A stretch of 64,000 bases of DNA from Dickeya dianthicola NCPPB 453 (GCF_000365305.1 NZ_CM001841.1:817594-881593); one strand, 5' to 3'. Positions 49,078 through 59,503 are shown, counted from the first letter of the stretch. Numbers and translations: made by a program. The notes: generated by a model from the letters alone, not told the origin.

Positions 49078-50604
49078 ATGCCGCTATCGATAGATTCTTT
49101 TGCGCACATTGCCATTGAACTGCAACAAGGGCTTTCAACCCGCGACCGCTTTCAGCGCCTGCTCAACAGCTTGCGCCAGTTGTTATGTTGTGATGCCGCC
49201 GCGTTGCTGTGTTATGAAAGCCAGCTGCTGCGCCCGCTGGCGACCGATGGACTGGCGCCGGACGTGCTGGGGCGGCGTTTCTTGCTGTCCGAACATCCCC
49301 GGCTGGAAGCGATAGCCCGGGCGGGCGACGTGGTGCGGTTCCCGGCGGACAGCCAGCTTCCTGATCCTTATGATGGCCTGATTCCCGGTCAGGAAGCGCT
49401 GAAAGTCCATGCCTGTGTTGGTCTGCCGCTGTTTGCTCACCACACGTTGATCGGCGCGCTGACCATTGATGGGATGGACCCTCACCAGTTCGATCATTTC
49501 AGCGATGAGGAACTGCGGCTGATCGGCGCGATGGCATCCGTTGCTTTGAGCAATGCGTTGCTGATGGAGCAACTGGAACGGCAAACGCTGGCGCCGCTGC
49601 CGGATGCCGCGCCGATGGCGGAGGTGGATGCTGACGAGATGGTGGGCTTGTCTGCGCCGATGCAACAGTTGAAAAAAGAAGTGGCTATCGTGGCCGACAG
49701 CGATCTTAACGTGCTGATCATGGGGGAAACCGGGGTCGGCAAGGAACTGGTGGCGCGGGCCATTCATCAGGGGTCGCGGCGTGCAGATCGCCCGCTGGTG
49801 TATCTGAATTGTGCCGCGCTGCCGGAGTCGGTGGCGGAAAGCGAGCTGTTTGGTCACGTGAAAGGGGCGTTTACCGGCGCTATTCACCATCGCACCGGCA
49901 AGTTCGAACTGGCGGACAACGGTACGCTGTTTCTGGATGAAATCGGCGAGTTGTCGCTGACGTTACAGGCCAAGCTGCTGCGGGTGTTGCAATACGGCGA
50001 TTTGCAGCGGGTGGGCGACGACAGTAGCCTGAAAGTGGATGTGCGCGTACTGGCGGCCACCAACCGGGATTTAAAGCAGTCGGTGCAGGAGGGGACTTTC
50101 CGTGCCGACCTGTTCCACCGACTGAGCGTGTTTCCGCTGTCGGTGCCGCCGCTGCGTGCGCGTGGTCAGGATATTGCGCTGCTGGCCGGTTTTTTCTGTG
50201 AACGCAGCCGGGCCCGGCTGGGGTTACAGCGCCTGGCGTTATCGCCGCAAGCGACGCAACTGCTGGCGCATTATCCGTGGCCAGGGAATGTGCGCGAGCT
50301 GGAACATGTGATTTATCGGGCGACGATTGTGGCGCGGGCCGGCGGGGCGACCGGCGATCTGACAGTGCGTCCGGAGCATTTGAATCTGGATGGCGTCTTG
50401 CCCGACGAGCTTCGCCCAGCCGATGTCGATACCGTGCCGGCGTGGCGCGGCATCAGCCTGCGGGACGCGACGGAGCATTATCAGCGGCAGGTGATTAGCG
50501 ACACGCTGGCGCGGCATCAGGGCAACTGGTCGTCCTGCGCCCGCGAGCTGGCGGTCGATAGCGGTAACCTGCACCGGATGGCAAAACGACTAGGGATAAA
50601 ATAA
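49078..50604 (+). CDS. norR: NO-responsive sigma-54 activator NorR
   Basis: This 508-aa regulator has an N-terminal GAF domain that binds NO at non-haem iron, a central AAA+ domain (Walker [15 protein letters not shown] loop, Walker [12 protein letters not shown]) and a C-terminal Fis-type helix-turn-helix ([20 protein letters not shown]). It is divergent from norVW and activates it. A symmetric hairpin at 50606-50628 separates it from fumA. Confidence 0.97.
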   Translation: MPLSIDSFAHIAIELQQGLSTRDRFQRLLNSLRQLLCCDAAALLCYESQLLRPLATDGLAPDVLGRRFLLSEHPRLEAIARAGDVVRFPADSQLPDPYDGLIPGQEALKVHACVGLPLFAHHTLIGALTIDGMDPHQFDHFSDEELRLIGAMASVALSNALLMEQLERQTLAPLPDAAPMAEVDADEMVGLSAPMQQLKKEVAIVADSDLNVLIMGETGVGKELVARAIHQGSRRADRPLVYLNCAALPESVAESELFGHVKGAFTGAIHHRTGKFELADNGTLFLDEIGELSLTLQAKLLRVLQYGDLQRVGDDSSLKVDVRVLAATNRDLKQSVQEGTFRADLFHRLSVFPLSVPPLRARGQDIALLAGFFCERSRARLGLQRLALSPQATQLLAHYPWPGNVRELEHVIYRATIVARAGGATGDLTVRPEHLNLDGVLPDELRPADVDTVPAWRGISLRDATEHYQRQVISDTLARHQGNWSSCARELAVDSGNLHRMAKRLGIK

Positions 50605-50605
50605 C

Positions 50606-50628
50606 AAACCCCGGCATGACCGGGGTTT
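50606..50628. terminator. Bidirectional hairpin between norR and fumA
   Basis: AAACCCCGG, loop CATGA, CCGGGGTTT, between convergent genes. The T runs are short. Confidence 0.8.
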
Positions 50629-50649
50629 GAAGGACAGGCTAGCGAAGCA

Positions 50650-52293
50650 TCAATCGCAGCGGGTGCATTTCTGCGCCTGTATCACCTGGAAGAAGTCGTT
50701 GCCCTTGTCATCCACCAGGATGAAGGCCGGGAAGTCTTCCACTTCGATTTTCCAGATAGCTTCCATACCCAGTTCCGGGTATTCGACACACTCCAGGCTC
50801 TTGATGCTGTTCTGCGCCAGAATCGCTGCCGGGCCGCCGATGCTGCCGAGGTAGAATCCGCCGTGTTTATGACAGGCGTCGGTCACCTGCTGGCTGCGGT
50901 TGCCCTTGGCCAGCATCACCATGCTGGCGCTGTGGGATTGCAGCAGATCAACGTAGGAGTCCATACGGCCGGCGGTCGTCGGGCCGAGCGAACCGGAGGC
51001 GTAGCCTTCCGGCGTTTTGGCCGGGCCGGCGTAGTAGATCGGGTGATCTTTTACGTATTGCGGCAGCTCGCCGCCGTTGTCCAGCAGCTCTTTCAGCTTG
51101 GCGTGCGCAATGTCGCGCGCCACGATGATGGTGCCGTTGAGCGACAGGCGGGTGGAAACCGGGTACTGCGACAGCGTCTTGAGAATATCGGCCATCGGGC
51201 GGTTCAGGTCGATGCGCACCACTTCGCCTTCGCCGGCCTGACGCAGATGTTCCGGAATGTACTTGCCGGGGTTGGTTTCCAACTGTTCCAGCCAGATGCC
51301 CTGACGGTTAATCTTGGCCTTGATGTTGCGGTCCGCCGAGCAGGACACACCCATGCCGACCGGGCAGGAAGCGCCATGACGCGGCAGACGAATCACCCGC
51401 ACATCGTGGGCGAAGTATTTGCCGCCGAACTGGGCGCCGAGCCCCAGATTGCGCGCTTCTTCCAGCAGTTCCTGTTCCAGCGCCACATCGCGGAACGCCT
51501 GACCATGCTCGTTGCCTTCGGTCGGCAGCTCGTCGTAATAGTGGGTGGACGCCAGTTTGACGGTTTTCAGGTTGGTTTCCGCCGAGGTGCCGCCGATGAC
51601 GAACGCAATGTGGTACGGCGGGCAGGCCGCGGTGCCCAGCGTACGCATTTTTTCCACCAGATAGTTGGTCAGCTTGCCCGGCGACAGCAGCGCTTTGGTT
51701 TCCTGATACAGGTAGGTCTTGTTGGCGGAACCGCCGCCTTTGGTGACGAACAGGAATTTGTACTCATCGCCTTCGGTGCTGTAGAGGTCTATCTGCGCCG
51801 GCAGGTTGGTGCCGGTGTTGACCTCGTTATACATGTCCAGCGCCGCGTTCTGGGAGTAACGCAGGTTGTCTTCGATAAAGGTGTTGTACACCCCGCGCGA
51901 CAGCGCTTCGGCATCGTTGCCGCCGGTCCATACGCGCTGGCCTTTCTTGCCGACGATGATGGCGGTGCCGGTGTCCTGGCAGGTGGGCAGGATGCCTTTG
52001 GCGGCGATTTCGGAGTTACGCAGGAACTGCAGCGCGACATAACGATCGTTTTCGCTGGCTTCCGGGTCGAGCAGGATATCGGCGACCTGTTGCTGGTGGG
52101 AAGGGCGCAGCAGGAAAGAGGCATCGTGGAATGCCTGCTGAGCCAGCAAGGTCAGCCCCTGCGGGTCGACTTTGAGAATATCCTGGCCTTCAAATTGGCT
52201 GACGGAAACAAAATCGCTGCTGATTAAACGATATTCGGTTTTATCCTTCGCTAATGGAAACGAATCTTGGTAATAGAACGGTTTATTCGACAT
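50650..52293 (-). CDS. fumA: Class I fumarate hydratase (FumA/FumB type)
   Basis: This 547-aa [4Fe-4S] fumarase interconverts fumarate and malate. Cluster cysteines are in [36 protein letters not shown] and [22 protein letters not shown] cannot decide between FumA and FumB from sequence alone; no dcuB neighbour is present, which favours FumA. Confidence 0.93.
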   Translation of the reverse strand: MSNKPFYYQDSFPLAKDKTEYRLISSDFVSVSQFEGQDILKVDPQGLTLLAQQAFHDASFLLRPSHQQQVADILLDPEASENDRYVALQFLRNSEIAAKGILPTCQDTGTAIIVGKKGQRVWTGGNDAEALSRGVYNTFIEDNLRYSQNAALDMYNEVNTGTNLPAQIDLYSTEGDEYKFLFVTKGGGSANKTYLYQETKALLSPGKLTNYLVEKMRTLGTAACPPYHIAFVIGGTSAETNLKTVKLASTHYYDELPTEGNEHGQAFRDVALEQELLEEARNLGLGAQFGGKYFAHDVRVIRLPRHGASCPVGMGVSCSADRNIKAKINRQGIWLEQLETNPGKYIPEHLRQAGEGEVVRIDLNRPMADILKTLSQYPVSTRLSLNGTIIVARDIAHAKLKELLDNGGELPQYVKDHPIYYAGPAKTPEGYASGSLGPTTAGRMDSYVDLLQSHSASMVMLAKGNRSQQVTDACHKHGGFYLGSIGGPAAILAQNSIKSLECVEYPELGMEAIWKIEVEDFPAFILVDDKGNDFFQVIQAQKCTRCD

Positions 52294-52743
52294 TTTCTTC
52301 TCACTTGCAGCCGCATAATTGAGGGATTCATCGGGTCTTATTTTCCGTCTAGGGCTTTTGTGCCGGTCTTATTGTTGTGTCAATCGTTGTGGCGTCAATC
52401 GCCGCGGGCACGACGACAAAAGCAATAAACGTCGGGTGATATTCCTGAAATTGCGCCAATAGCGCGCCCCTTGAGGGATACCGTTTCACATACTATGGCT
52501 TTATGGCCGGGAGTACCACGCTGACAAGTCACATTATTTTTATCTTCATCATGTTTTCGTCGAAAATATATTCCAGACGGAAACATCGTGTAGACAGTGA
52601 CAAAAATAATCCCGCCCGCGCCATATTAAGTCATTTATTTAAATTAATTAAGTGTGGCGTATGCAAGAGATAAATACCCATTAAATAAATAAGGTATATA
52701 CCCGTCATACTTCAAGTTGCATTACGCCTGGCGGGATTGGTGC
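52294..52743. other. Gene-free stretch with a dispersed repeat
   Basis: No convincing gene. A 63-codon minus-strand ORF (52395-52586) has no recognisable features. It holds the fumA promoter region, AT-rich DNA near 52620-52700, and a half-copy of the palindromic repeat (TACCCGTCATACTTCAAG, 52699-52721), also seen at 34903-34968. Confidence 0.6.
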
Positions 52744-53610
52744 TTATTCACGCTGTTCCAGCAGAGTATCGATAAGCCATAGCCCTGCCGGGCCGGGTGG
52801 GAAGGGGCGCGACCAGGCGATGTCCACCTCAATTTGCCGCGGCCAGCCCGGCAGCGCCAGTTCCACCAGTCGATTTCGCGCGTACTCATCCACCAGCCAG
52901 CGCGGCAGGGTACTCCAGCCAAAACCTTGTTCCGCCATTTCCAGCAGCATCAGGTACGACGGCGTTGACCAGGTGGTGCCTTCGGACTGCGGCCGCTCCC
53001 GCTGACTATAGGTGTGAAGGCTCAACTGACGCGCCGTGGCGAGTTGTTCCTGCGTCACCGGCGTATGCTGCGCCAGCGGGTGGCTGCGCGCCACGTAGAC
53101 CGCCATTTCGGTTTTCACCTGCAGCCGGGATACCGCAATGTCGATAGGGTAATGCGCCTGCGCCTGCAACACGCCGACATGGGCGCGTTGCGACTGCAAC
53201 AGGTCTACCACGTCTTCGTCTTCCGCAATCAGGCACTCGAACTCCACATCAGGAAAACGCTCGGCGAAGCGCTGCAACACCGGGTGATAGTGGCGGCACT
53301 GCCAGGTGTCCGACAGCACGAAAGTCAGCCGCGGCTCCACCTTGTCCGCCAGCCGGATCGCCAGCTCGTCCAGCGCCTCGCTGGCGGAGAGAATCGCTTT
53401 GACGTGGCTGAGCACCTTGCGCCCTTCGTCGCTCAGCACCGGTTGATGACCGCGCCTGTCGAACAGCGTCAGCCCCAGGTCCGCTTCCAGATTCGCCACC
53501 GCGGTGCTGACGGTGGACTGGCTTTTTTGCAGATGGCGGGCCGCCGCGGAAAAAGAACCGGTATTCACGGTGGCGATAAACGCCAGCAGGGATTCGGGGG
53601 AATAACGCAT
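52744..53610 (-). CDS. LysR-family regulator, partner of the PACE transporter
   Basis: This 288-aa LTTR has an N-terminal helix-turn-helix (LLAFIATVNTGSFSAAARHL, SQSTVSTAVANLEADLGLTLFDR) and a periplasmic-binding-like effector domain. It is divergent from the PACE-family gene at 53717 with a 106-nt gap. LysR regulators divergent from PACE pumps (AceR-AceI type) usually activate them on binding substrate, so this is a likely activator. It arrived with the pump, judging from the alkA damage. Confidence 0.9.
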   Translation of the reverse strand: MRYSPESLLAFIATVNTGSFSAAARHLQKSQSTVSTAVANLEADLGLTLFDRRGHQPVLSDEGRKVLSHVKAILSASEALDELAIRLADKVEPRLTFVLSDTWQCRHYHPVLQRFAERFPDVEFECLIAEDEDVVDLLQSQRAHVGVLQAQAHYPIDIAVSRLQVKTEMAVYVARSHPLAQHTPVTQEQLATARQLSLHTYSQRERPQSEGTTWSTPSYLMLLEMAEQGFGWSTLPRWLVDEYARNRLVELALPGWPRQIEVDIAWSRPFPPGPAGLWLIDTLLEQRE

Positions 53611-53716
53611 CGCTATCTCTATCGTTTTTTTAGATGGAAACTAATTTAACACTATTGGTTATTTCGATGAGAATGGCAACCCGCGATCGCACCCATGCCG
53701 GCAGAAGGAGGAAAAT

Positions 53717-54184
53717 ATGCAACCGCAAATCCAGCAGAAAGCGCGCCATGAACACAAAACATTCCGTGAGCGGATAGCGCATGCCATCGGCTTCGAGGTC
53801 ATGGCGCTACTGATTTGCGCCCCAGTAGGCGCCTGGGTGCTCGGGCGCTCCATCTTGCAGGTTGGCGCGCTGTCGATCATGCTGTCCAGCGTGGCGATGG
53901 TTTGGAACGTGGCGTACAACGGCCTGTTTGATCGCCTGTGGCCGGTCAGCCGTATCAGACGCGGCTTGTGGGTGCGGATGGGGCACGCGCTGGGTTTCGA
54001 GGGCGGCTTTATCCTGATTGGTTTGCCGCTGGCGGCGTGGATGCTGAATATCACCCTGTGGCAGGCGCTGATGGTGGAGATTGGCTTCTTCCTGTTCTTC
54101 CTGCCGTATACCATGACCTACAACTGGCTGTACGACCTGCTGCGCGAACGGCTGTTGGCGACCGCCCGAATCAGCGCGTCGTAA
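53717..54184 (+). CDS. PACE-family multidrug efflux protein
   Basis: This 155-aa inner-membrane protein has four membrane helices in two repeats, each starting with an HA(I/L)GFE motif: RIAHAIGFEVMALLICAPVGAW and RMGHALGFEGGFILIGLPLAAW. PACE proteins export biocides such as chlorhexidine and short-chain diamines. The last nine codons (LATARISAS) are antisense to a truncated alkA-type gene, so the C-terminus was created at the insertion junction. It is divergent from a LysR gene. Confidence 0.9.
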   Translation: MQPQIQQKARHEHKTFRERIAHAIGFEVMALLICAPVGAWVLGRSILQVGALSIMLSSVAMVWNVAYNGLFDRLWPVSRIRRGLWVRMGHALGFEGGFILIGLPLAAWMLNITLWQALMVEIGFFLFFLPYTMTYNWLYDLLRERLLATARISAS

Positions 54185-54315
54185 GGTTCCCGCGCCGGGC
54201 GGCTTTCAAAACGAATATGCCCGACGCCGTCGATCAGCCGCGCCCAGTGCGCGTCAATGGCGGCAAGATGGGCGAGAGCCTGGGGTTCGTCGAACGGGAG
54301 CGGCGATGGCGTCAT
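54154..54315 (-). pseudogene. Truncated alkA-type DNA-3-methyladenine glycosylase
   Basis: The minus strand encodes FDEPQALAHLAAIDAHWARL, then IDGVGHIRFESRPAREPYDALIRAVAN, the N-terminus of COG0122 glycosylases, which would continue with QQLHARAA. Instead the reading runs into antisense of the PACE gene (SRSRSRSYSQL) and stops. About three quarters of the protein, including the HhH and catalytic Asp, are missing. alkB lies 118 nt upstream, divergent. Confidence 0.72.
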
Positions 54316-54433
54316 CCGGTGGCATCCTTCTTGTTCTGTTTCAGATAATTATCGTGTCGCCTAAAACAAGGCGGGCAACTTGCTCATTGACCGCGTACAC
54401 TCAATGATACTGGTTGTTTAGACAGGGGGCTGC

Positions 54434-55087
54434 ATGAATTTCGAACTGTTTGCCGATGAGCCGCCGGAACGCCGGAATGACACGCTGGCGCCCGGCGCCA
54501 TGCTGTTGCGCGGTTTCGCCTGGCAACAGGCCGGTGAACTGCTGGCCGCGCTGGAACAGGTGACGCAGCGCTCGCCGTTTCGTCACATGGTGACGCCGGG
54601 CGGGCATACCATGTCGGTGGCGATGAGCAATTGCGGGCCGCTGGGCTGGGTGAGCGACCAACAGGGGTATCGCTACAGCACTCAGGATCCGCTGACCGGC
54701 CAGCCGTGGCCCGCTATGCCCGCGGCCTTCCGGCGGCTGTCGCAGGCGGCGGCCAGTGCCGCCGGATACCCCGGTTTTACGCCGGATGCCTGCCTGATCA
54801 ACCGGTACGCGGTGGGAGCCAAACTGTCGTTGCATCAGGACCGGGATGAGCAGGACTTGCGCCAGCCGATCGTCTCCGTCTCGCTGGGGTTAAGCGCGGT
54901 GTTTCTGTTTGGCGGGGAAAAACGCAGCGACCCGTGCCGGCGGTTGGCGCTGATGCATGGCGATGTCGTGGTGTGGGGCGGCCCGTCACGGCTGTATTAC
55001 CACGCCATTTTGCCGCTCAAAAACGGACCGCTGCCGGCGGAAATGTCGGATGCGGTTCGCTTTAATCTGACGTTTCGTAAAGGGTGA
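54434..55087 (+). CDS. alkB: Alkylated DNA repair dioxygenase AlkB
   Basis: This 217-aa Fe(II)/2-oxoglutarate dioxygenase removes methyl groups from 1-meA and 3-meC by oxidation. Metal ligands are in SLHQDRDE (HxD) and LYYHAILP (His); the 2-oxoglutarate Arg is in RFNLTFR. NRYAVGAKLSLHQD and GDVVVWGGPSRL match E. coli AlkB. The gene is intact while its alkA-type neighbour is broken. No ada gene is nearby. Confidence 0.95.
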   Translation: MNFELFADEPPERRNDTLAPGAMLLRGFAWQQAGELLAALEQVTQRSPFRHMVTPGGHTMSVAMSNCGPLGWVSDQQGYRYSTQDPLTGQPWPAMPAAFRRLSQAAASAAGYPGFTPDACLINRYAVGAKLSLHQDRDEQDLRQPIVSVSLGLSAVFLFGGEKRSDPCRRLALMHGDVVVWGGPSRLYYHAILPLKNGPLPAEMSDAVRFNLTFRKG

Positions 55088-55089
55088 AA

Positions 55090-55109
55090 GTCCCCCACGA
55101 GTGGGGGAC
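55090..55109. terminator. Hairpin between alkB and the reductase operon
   Basis: GTCCCCCACGAGTGGGGGAC is a perfect 9-bp stem with a 2-nt loop between convergent genes. No long T run follows. Confidence 0.7.
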
Positions 55110-55117
55110 GAAGGGCA

Positions 55118-56689
55118 TTATTTTTTGGTGAAGTGGAGGTAATCGAGGGCGTTTTCTCCCGCCATGCGGCCTGAGTTGAGCGCAAAGCCGAAGGTGCCGC
55201 CGCCCAGCAGCAAGTCGTAAGTGTCGCCGTACATGCCGGCGGCGTCGTTACCGGTGACGTACAGCCCCGGCACCGCATTGCCTGCCGGCGATACCGCTTC
55301 CATCTTCTCGTTGATCTTCACGCCGCCCAATGTGCCGAGCGCGGCCGGCAGCATTTTCACCGCGTAGAACGGGCCGGTTTTCATCGGGCGCAGGTAATCC
55401 ATATTCTTGTTGAACACCTCGTCCCGTTTCTGTGCGGCGAAGCGGTTGTTTTCATCAACGGTGTGTTTCAACACGCTGGCGTCGACGCCCATCTGTTTCG
55501 CCAGCTCGTCCAGCGTTGCGGCTTTGAACACAAAGCCCCGATTTTTCTGGCTCTCTTTGGTGAACTCGTCATCGAATTTCACCAGCTTGGTGTTGGCGAT
55601 CACCCATTCGCCGATCGGTACGTCGATGCCGTCGTTGACGAAGTGCTTGCGGGCATCTTCGTCAAACACCGAATACATCACCCCGCCGGCTTTGGCCAGT
55701 GCGTTGCCGGCGTGCGGCCAGATAATGACGATGGATTCATCGGTAAAGCGGTGTCCGGTCTTGTCCACCCACAGATACGGCTGGCGGGCGGCGGCCAGCA
55801 ACTGGGAGTTGGGCGCGTAGTCCGGCAGACCGGGACGGTAGGACTGTACTACCCCCATGCCTTCTTCTTTGGCCCCGGCTTTCCACGCCATTTTGATGCC
55901 GTCGCCGTCTTTACCGACGTTGCCCACCATGATGGTGTCCGGCACCGCCACGTATTTCTGCAGCATCTCTTTGTTGTTGGCGTAGCCGCCGGTGGCTACG
56001 ATCACCGCTTTAGCGTCTATCTGGAACGGTTTGCCGTCGCTGCCTTCGGCGATCACCCCGGCGACTTTGCCGTCCTTCATCACCAGATCTTTACCGGCGG
56101 TTTTCACCAGCGTAGTGACCTTCATGGTTTTGAACTGTTCGTGGAAGGTTTTGATCAGGTGGCGACCGTGGCCGGGGCCGTCGATCACGTGCCAGGTCAA
56201 CATCCCGCCCGGCCCGCCGGGACCGATGTATTCAAACTTGATGCCTTTGGATTTGACCCACTCGATGGTGTCGGCGGAGCGGTTGACGAAGGCGCGCACC
56301 ACAAACGGGTTCGCCATCCAGTGGCTGTATTCCATGATGGTTTTGAACGCCATGTCCGGCGTCACTACGATGCCCTGGCGTTTCTGCATGGCGCTGTTGG
56401 CGGCGAAAATGCCTTCGGCGAAGTTGCCGGTGCCGCCGACCGCGCCCTGTTTTTCCAGCAACACGACGCTGGCGCCTTTCTCGGCCGCGGCCATAGTGGC
56501 GGCGGTGCCGGCCGCTCCTGCGCCGATGATCACCACGTCGGCGCTTTTGGGAAGCTCGACCGGTTTGGCCGGTTCGGCGCTTTTAGCCGGTTCGGCCGTG
56601 GATTCGGCCGGCCCGGATGCCTGAGCGGATGTGATCCCCAGCACCGAGAGGCATAAAGCCGCAAGGAGTTTTTTTCGGTATTGAGCCAT
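55118..56689 (-). CDS. Periplasmic FAD reductase of the fumarate/urocanate reductase superfamily
   Basis: This 523-aa protein has a Sec signal peptide (KLLAALCLSVLGITSAQA), a Pro/Ala/Lys/Glu linker and an FAD_binding_2 domain (DVVIIGAGAAGTAATMAAAEKG, GGTGNFAEG, VIVATGGYANNKEM). No haem motifs are present. The last block reads YVTGNDAAGMYGDTYDLLLG; in fumarate reductases the equivalent has His and RLGGNA, so the fumarate-binding His and Arg appear replaced. It should reduce another small acceptor in the periplasm. Electrons probably come from the FMN-binding protein encoded just upstream. Confidence 0.82.
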   Translation of the reverse strand: MAQYRKKLLAALCLSVLGITSAQASGPAESTAEPAKSAEPAKPVELPKSADVVIIGAGAAGTAATMAAAEKGASVVLLEKQGAVGGTGNFAEGIFAANSAMQKRQGIVVTPDMAFKTIMEYSHWMANPFVVRAFVNRSADTIEWVKSKGIKFEYIGPGGPGGMLTWHVIDGPGHGRHLIKTFHEQFKTMKVTTLVKTAGKDLVMKDGKVAGVIAEGSDGKPFQIDAKAVIVATGGYANNKEMLQKYVAVPDTIMVGNVGKDGDGIKMAWKAGAKEEGMGVVQSYRPGLPDYAPNSQLLAAARQPYLWVDKTGHRFTDESIVIIWPHAGNALAKAGGVMYSVFDEDARKHFVNDGIDVPIGEWVIANTKLVKFDDEFTKESQKNRGFVFKAATLDELAKQMGVDASVLKHTVDENNRFAAQKRDEVFNKNMDYLRPMKTGPFYAVKMLPAALGTLGGVKINEKMEAVSPAGNAVPGLYVTGNDAAGMYGDTYDLLLGGGTFGFALNSGRMAGENALDYLHFTKK

Positions 56690-56751
56690 ATTATTTTCCT
56701 TTTATTTTACGCATGGAATGACGCGCTAAAGACCGGCGCGTCGCCCGGTAT

Positions 56752-57102
56752 TCATTTCGCTTTGGCTTGGGCGTAAGCCGCCTGAGACGCTTCATGCACC
56801 GCGCCGCTGGTCATGGTGGCGCCGGAGACGCCATCAACGTTGATGGTCTTTTTCTCGGTCATGGTTTTCGCCAGCTCTTTGGCGGCATCCCCGCCCACTT
56901 CCGGGGTTTCGTTGGGCGCATCGATAGTGGCTTTCTGCACCACCCCTTTGGCGTCGACATCCAGAGTGACCGTCACGTCACCGCCGATGCCTTGCCCGGT
57001 GGCCGAGTAGGTGCCGGCTTTGAACTGACCTGCGTCTTCGGCGACGGCCGCCCCGGCGATCAACAACAGGCAACCCAATAATTTGATGGAATTTTTCTTC
57101 AT
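56752..57102 (-). CDS. Periplasmic FMN-binding domain protein
   Basis: This 116-aa protein has a signal peptide (SIKLLGCLLLIAGAAVAED) and an FMN_bind domain with VDGVSGATMTSGAV; the Thr of SGAT is the usual site for covalent FMN. It probably carries electrons between the membrane NrfCD-like module and the FAD reductase. Start 57102 (MKKNS) is preferred to 57111. It lies 62 nt upstream of the reductase gene. Confidence 0.85.
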   Translation of the reverse strand: MKKNSIKLLGCLLLIAGAAVAEDAGQFKAGTYSATGQGIGGDVTVTLDVDAKGVVQKATIDAPNETPEVGGDAAKELAKTMTEKKTINVDGVSGATMTSGAVHEASQAAYAQAKAK

Positions 57103-57164
57103 AACGTGCATTCACTCTGTTGATTAACGAAATATTAATTAATGAACAATGTCAGGCCGCCCAG

Positions 57165-58544
57165 TCAGGAAGAGGGCGACAGTAATACGTTCCCGTCCTC
57201 ATGGCCGAGATGACGAAACAGCAGGCAACTCAGCGCCAGGCCGACCCCGAGCAGCGCAAACAGCAGGCTGAACGGGCTGATGTGCAGCCACGGCGACAGA
57301 TGCGATAGCGCCCGCAGCGCTGGGAAGGTCAGCGCCATGCTCAGCATCACCGCCAGCAGTTGGCTGAGCAGCAGGATGGTGCTGCCGCTGTTGCAGGCGT
57401 CGTTTTCCAGGTGGCAGCAGGCGAGCGTGCTTTCCGCCGAGTGCAGCAGCGCCGTCAGCACGCCGAGCAGGCCGGACAGCGCGCCGATGCACGGCAGCGA
57501 CCGCTGCTGGATGGCGGCGCCGAGCGCCAGCACCGCGAGCGCCGCGAGCAGCGTGGCGGCAATCAGCAACTGGCGATAACCGGCGCGGCGCACCAGCGGC
57601 TCAAACAGCAGCTTGGCGAGCAGAGCGCCGGCGGAAAACAGCAGCATGATGATCCCGGCGATAGCCGGCGTCAGGCCCAGCGCAGTCTGGATAACCAGCG
57701 AGATCACCACCGGGAGCGACGCCAGCAACAGCCGGGTCAGTACGCCGCCCCACACGCCGACATAAAAGGTGCGAATGCCGAACAGCGAGGCGGGCAGCAG
57801 CGCTTCGCGCGCATGGCGATCGCCGCGCAGATACAGCCAGCCGCAGCCGCTGCCCGCCAGCGCAATCAACGTCAACGCCGGTAGCGGCAGCAGGCGTTTA
57901 GGGGCGGCGACCAGCAGCAACGCAAACAACAACAGCGCGGCGGTCAGCAGCAGCAGGCTGCGCAGCGGAATACGACGCGACGACGGCGCGACGCCATCGG
58001 GAATGGCGTACCCGGTCAGCCACAGACACAACAGCGACAGTGGAATGGGGGCGAGAAAAATCGCGCGCCAGCCTAGCGCATCGGTCAGCAGGCTACCTGC
58101 CAGCGGGCCGGTTAGGGTGCCGAGCAGGCCGAGCAGCGTCATGCGGTTAAGAAAGGGCAGTTTTTGCTCGGGCGTGGTAGCGCGTAGCGCCTGAGTGCGG
58201 AGCACCGGCAGCAGCAATGCCCCGCCGGCGCCTTGCAGGCAGCGGCAGAGTGCCAGCGTGACGGCCGACGTGGCCTGGTTGCACAGCAGCGCGCCGGCGA
58301 TAAACGTCAGCAACGCCAACTGGCAGGTGCGCCGTTCCCCCATCCGCTGGCTCAGCCAACTGTTGAGCGGGGTGAACGCCACCACGGCGACGAGGTAAGC
58401 CATCACCACCGGTTCCATGCGCAGTACCGGCTCTCGCAGCGTATGCGCCATCGCCGGAACGGCGACATACAGCATGGTGGTATCCAGCGATTGCATAAAG
58501 AACGCCACCGATGCCAGCCAGAATAATGCGCGCGAGCCGGCCAT
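57165..58544 (-). CDS. MFS transporter (DHA2-like) in the reductase operon
   Basis: This 459-aa protein has about 13-14 hydrophobic segments and the MFS motif near the N-terminus (MQSLDTTMLYVAVPAMAHTL) typical of DHA2 drug/proton antiporters. It begins 2 nt after the nrfD-like stop, so it is clearly part of the operon. It may export the reduced product or import the acceptor; the sequence cannot tell. Confidence 0.88.
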   Translation of the reverse strand: MAGSRALFWLASVAFFMQSLDTTMLYVAVPAMAHTLREPVLRMEPVVMAYLVAVVAFTPLNSWLSQRMGERRTCQLALLTFIAGALLCNQATSAVTLALCRCLQGAGGALLLPVLRTQALRATTPEQKLPFLNRMTLLGLLGTLTGPLAGSLLTDALGWRAIFLAPIPLSLLCLWLTGYAIPDGVAPSSRRIPLRSLLLLTAALLLFALLLVAAPKRLLPLPALTLIALAGSGCGWLYLRGDRHAREALLPASLFGIRTFYVGVWGGVLTRLLLASLPVVISLVIQTALGLTPAIAGIIMLLFSAGALLAKLLFEPLVRRAGYRQLLIAATLLAALAVLALGAAIQQRSLPCIGALSGLLGVLTALLHSAESTLACCHLENDACNSGSTILLLSQLLAVMLSMALTFPALRALSHLSPWLHISPFSLLFALLGVGLALSCLLFRHLGHEDGNVLLSPSS

Positions 58545-58546
58545 GA

Positions 58547-59503
58547 TCAGGCCACCGTCATCTGTCCGGCGTACAGCACGAACAGTCGCAGCAGGAATAC
58601 ACCCAGCAGCGTCAGGCCGGCGGCAATCCGCGGCAGATAGGCGACATGGCGTCGCATCACGGGCTGGCTGCCCGCCGCCAGCGGCGCCAGCATACCGATG
58701 CCGATAATACCGATCCAGAACACGCCGCCCCAGAACCCGCTCAGCGCCACCTGCGCCGCCACCGCTTTCTGCCCGCCGCCCAGCAGCAGGCCGACAAAGA
58801 AGGCGAACAGCAGGAACAGTTCGACCAGTACCACCGGTTTTTCCAGCGCGTGCAGCAGATGCAGGGTTTGCGGGCAGTCACGATGGCTGCGCGCCGATGC
58901 GCCGACCATCATCAGCACCGCGATGCCGGAGGTGACGCCGGACACCAGAAACAGCACCGGCAGCAGCGGGTTATTCAGCAACGGGAAGGATTTCAGCGCC
59001 GAAAGCAGAAAGCCGGTATAACAGCCGAGCAGCAACGCCAGCACCAGCAGCCCATTTTCCACCGGGCGCATACCCCGGCTCACCAGTGCGATTACACGAT
59101 TCAGTAAACCGTGCAAGGCACCCGGCAAATGGCGTTCGCTCCAGGCCAGCAATGGTTGCTGATACAGGCTGGCAAGCCAGAGGAACATCACCAGCATGTA
59201 CACCTGAAACAGCATCACCCCCAGCGACATGATGGAGCTGGGATTATAGAAAATCATCAGGTACCAGAAGGTGACAGGGCGGGCGAGGTGGAAAATCAGG
59301 ATCACCAGCCCGACTACCACCGACAGCGGTGCGACGATCGCCGTAGCGGTAATCAACGGGTTGGTATGCTGATTCTCCGCGGGCAGATAGCGGCGAAACA
59401 GCAGCGTCAACACCATCATCCCGGATGAGATCCCCACCAGCAGCAGATAGACGGCGATCGGCCAGTCCCATACCAGCGATTGAAAGTGAAAGGCGTCATG
59501 CAT
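58547..59503 (-). CDS. NrfD/PsrC-like quinol-oxidising membrane subunit
   Basis: This 318-aa protein has eight to nine membrane helices and the NrfD pattern (FQSLVWDWPIAVYLLLVGISSGMM, FHLARPVTFWYLMIFYNPSSIMSLG). NrfD-like subunits oxidise quinol and hand electrons to the ferredoxin-like partner, here encoded just upstream with an 8-nt overlap. Confidence 0.9.
   Translation of the reverse strand: MHDAFHFQSLVWDWPIAVYLLLVGISSGMMVLTLLFRRYLPAENQHTNPLITATAIVAPLSVVVGLVILIFHLARPVTFWYLMIFYNPSSIMSLGVMLFQVYMLVMFLWLASLYQQPLLAWSERHLPGALHGLLNRVIALVSRGMRPVENGLLVLALLLGCYTGFLLSALKSFPLLNNPLLPVLFLVSGVTSGIAVLMMVGASARSHRDCPQTLHLLHALEKPVVLVELFLLFAFFVGLLLGGGQKAVAAQVALSGFWGGVFWIGIIGIGMLAPLAAGSQPVMRRHVAYLPRIAAGLTLLGVFLLRLFVLYAGQMTVA

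Noticed and set aside
52395-52586. 63-codon ORF upstream of fumA
   Set aside because: It has no start signal or recognisable motif and covers the probable fumA promoter region.
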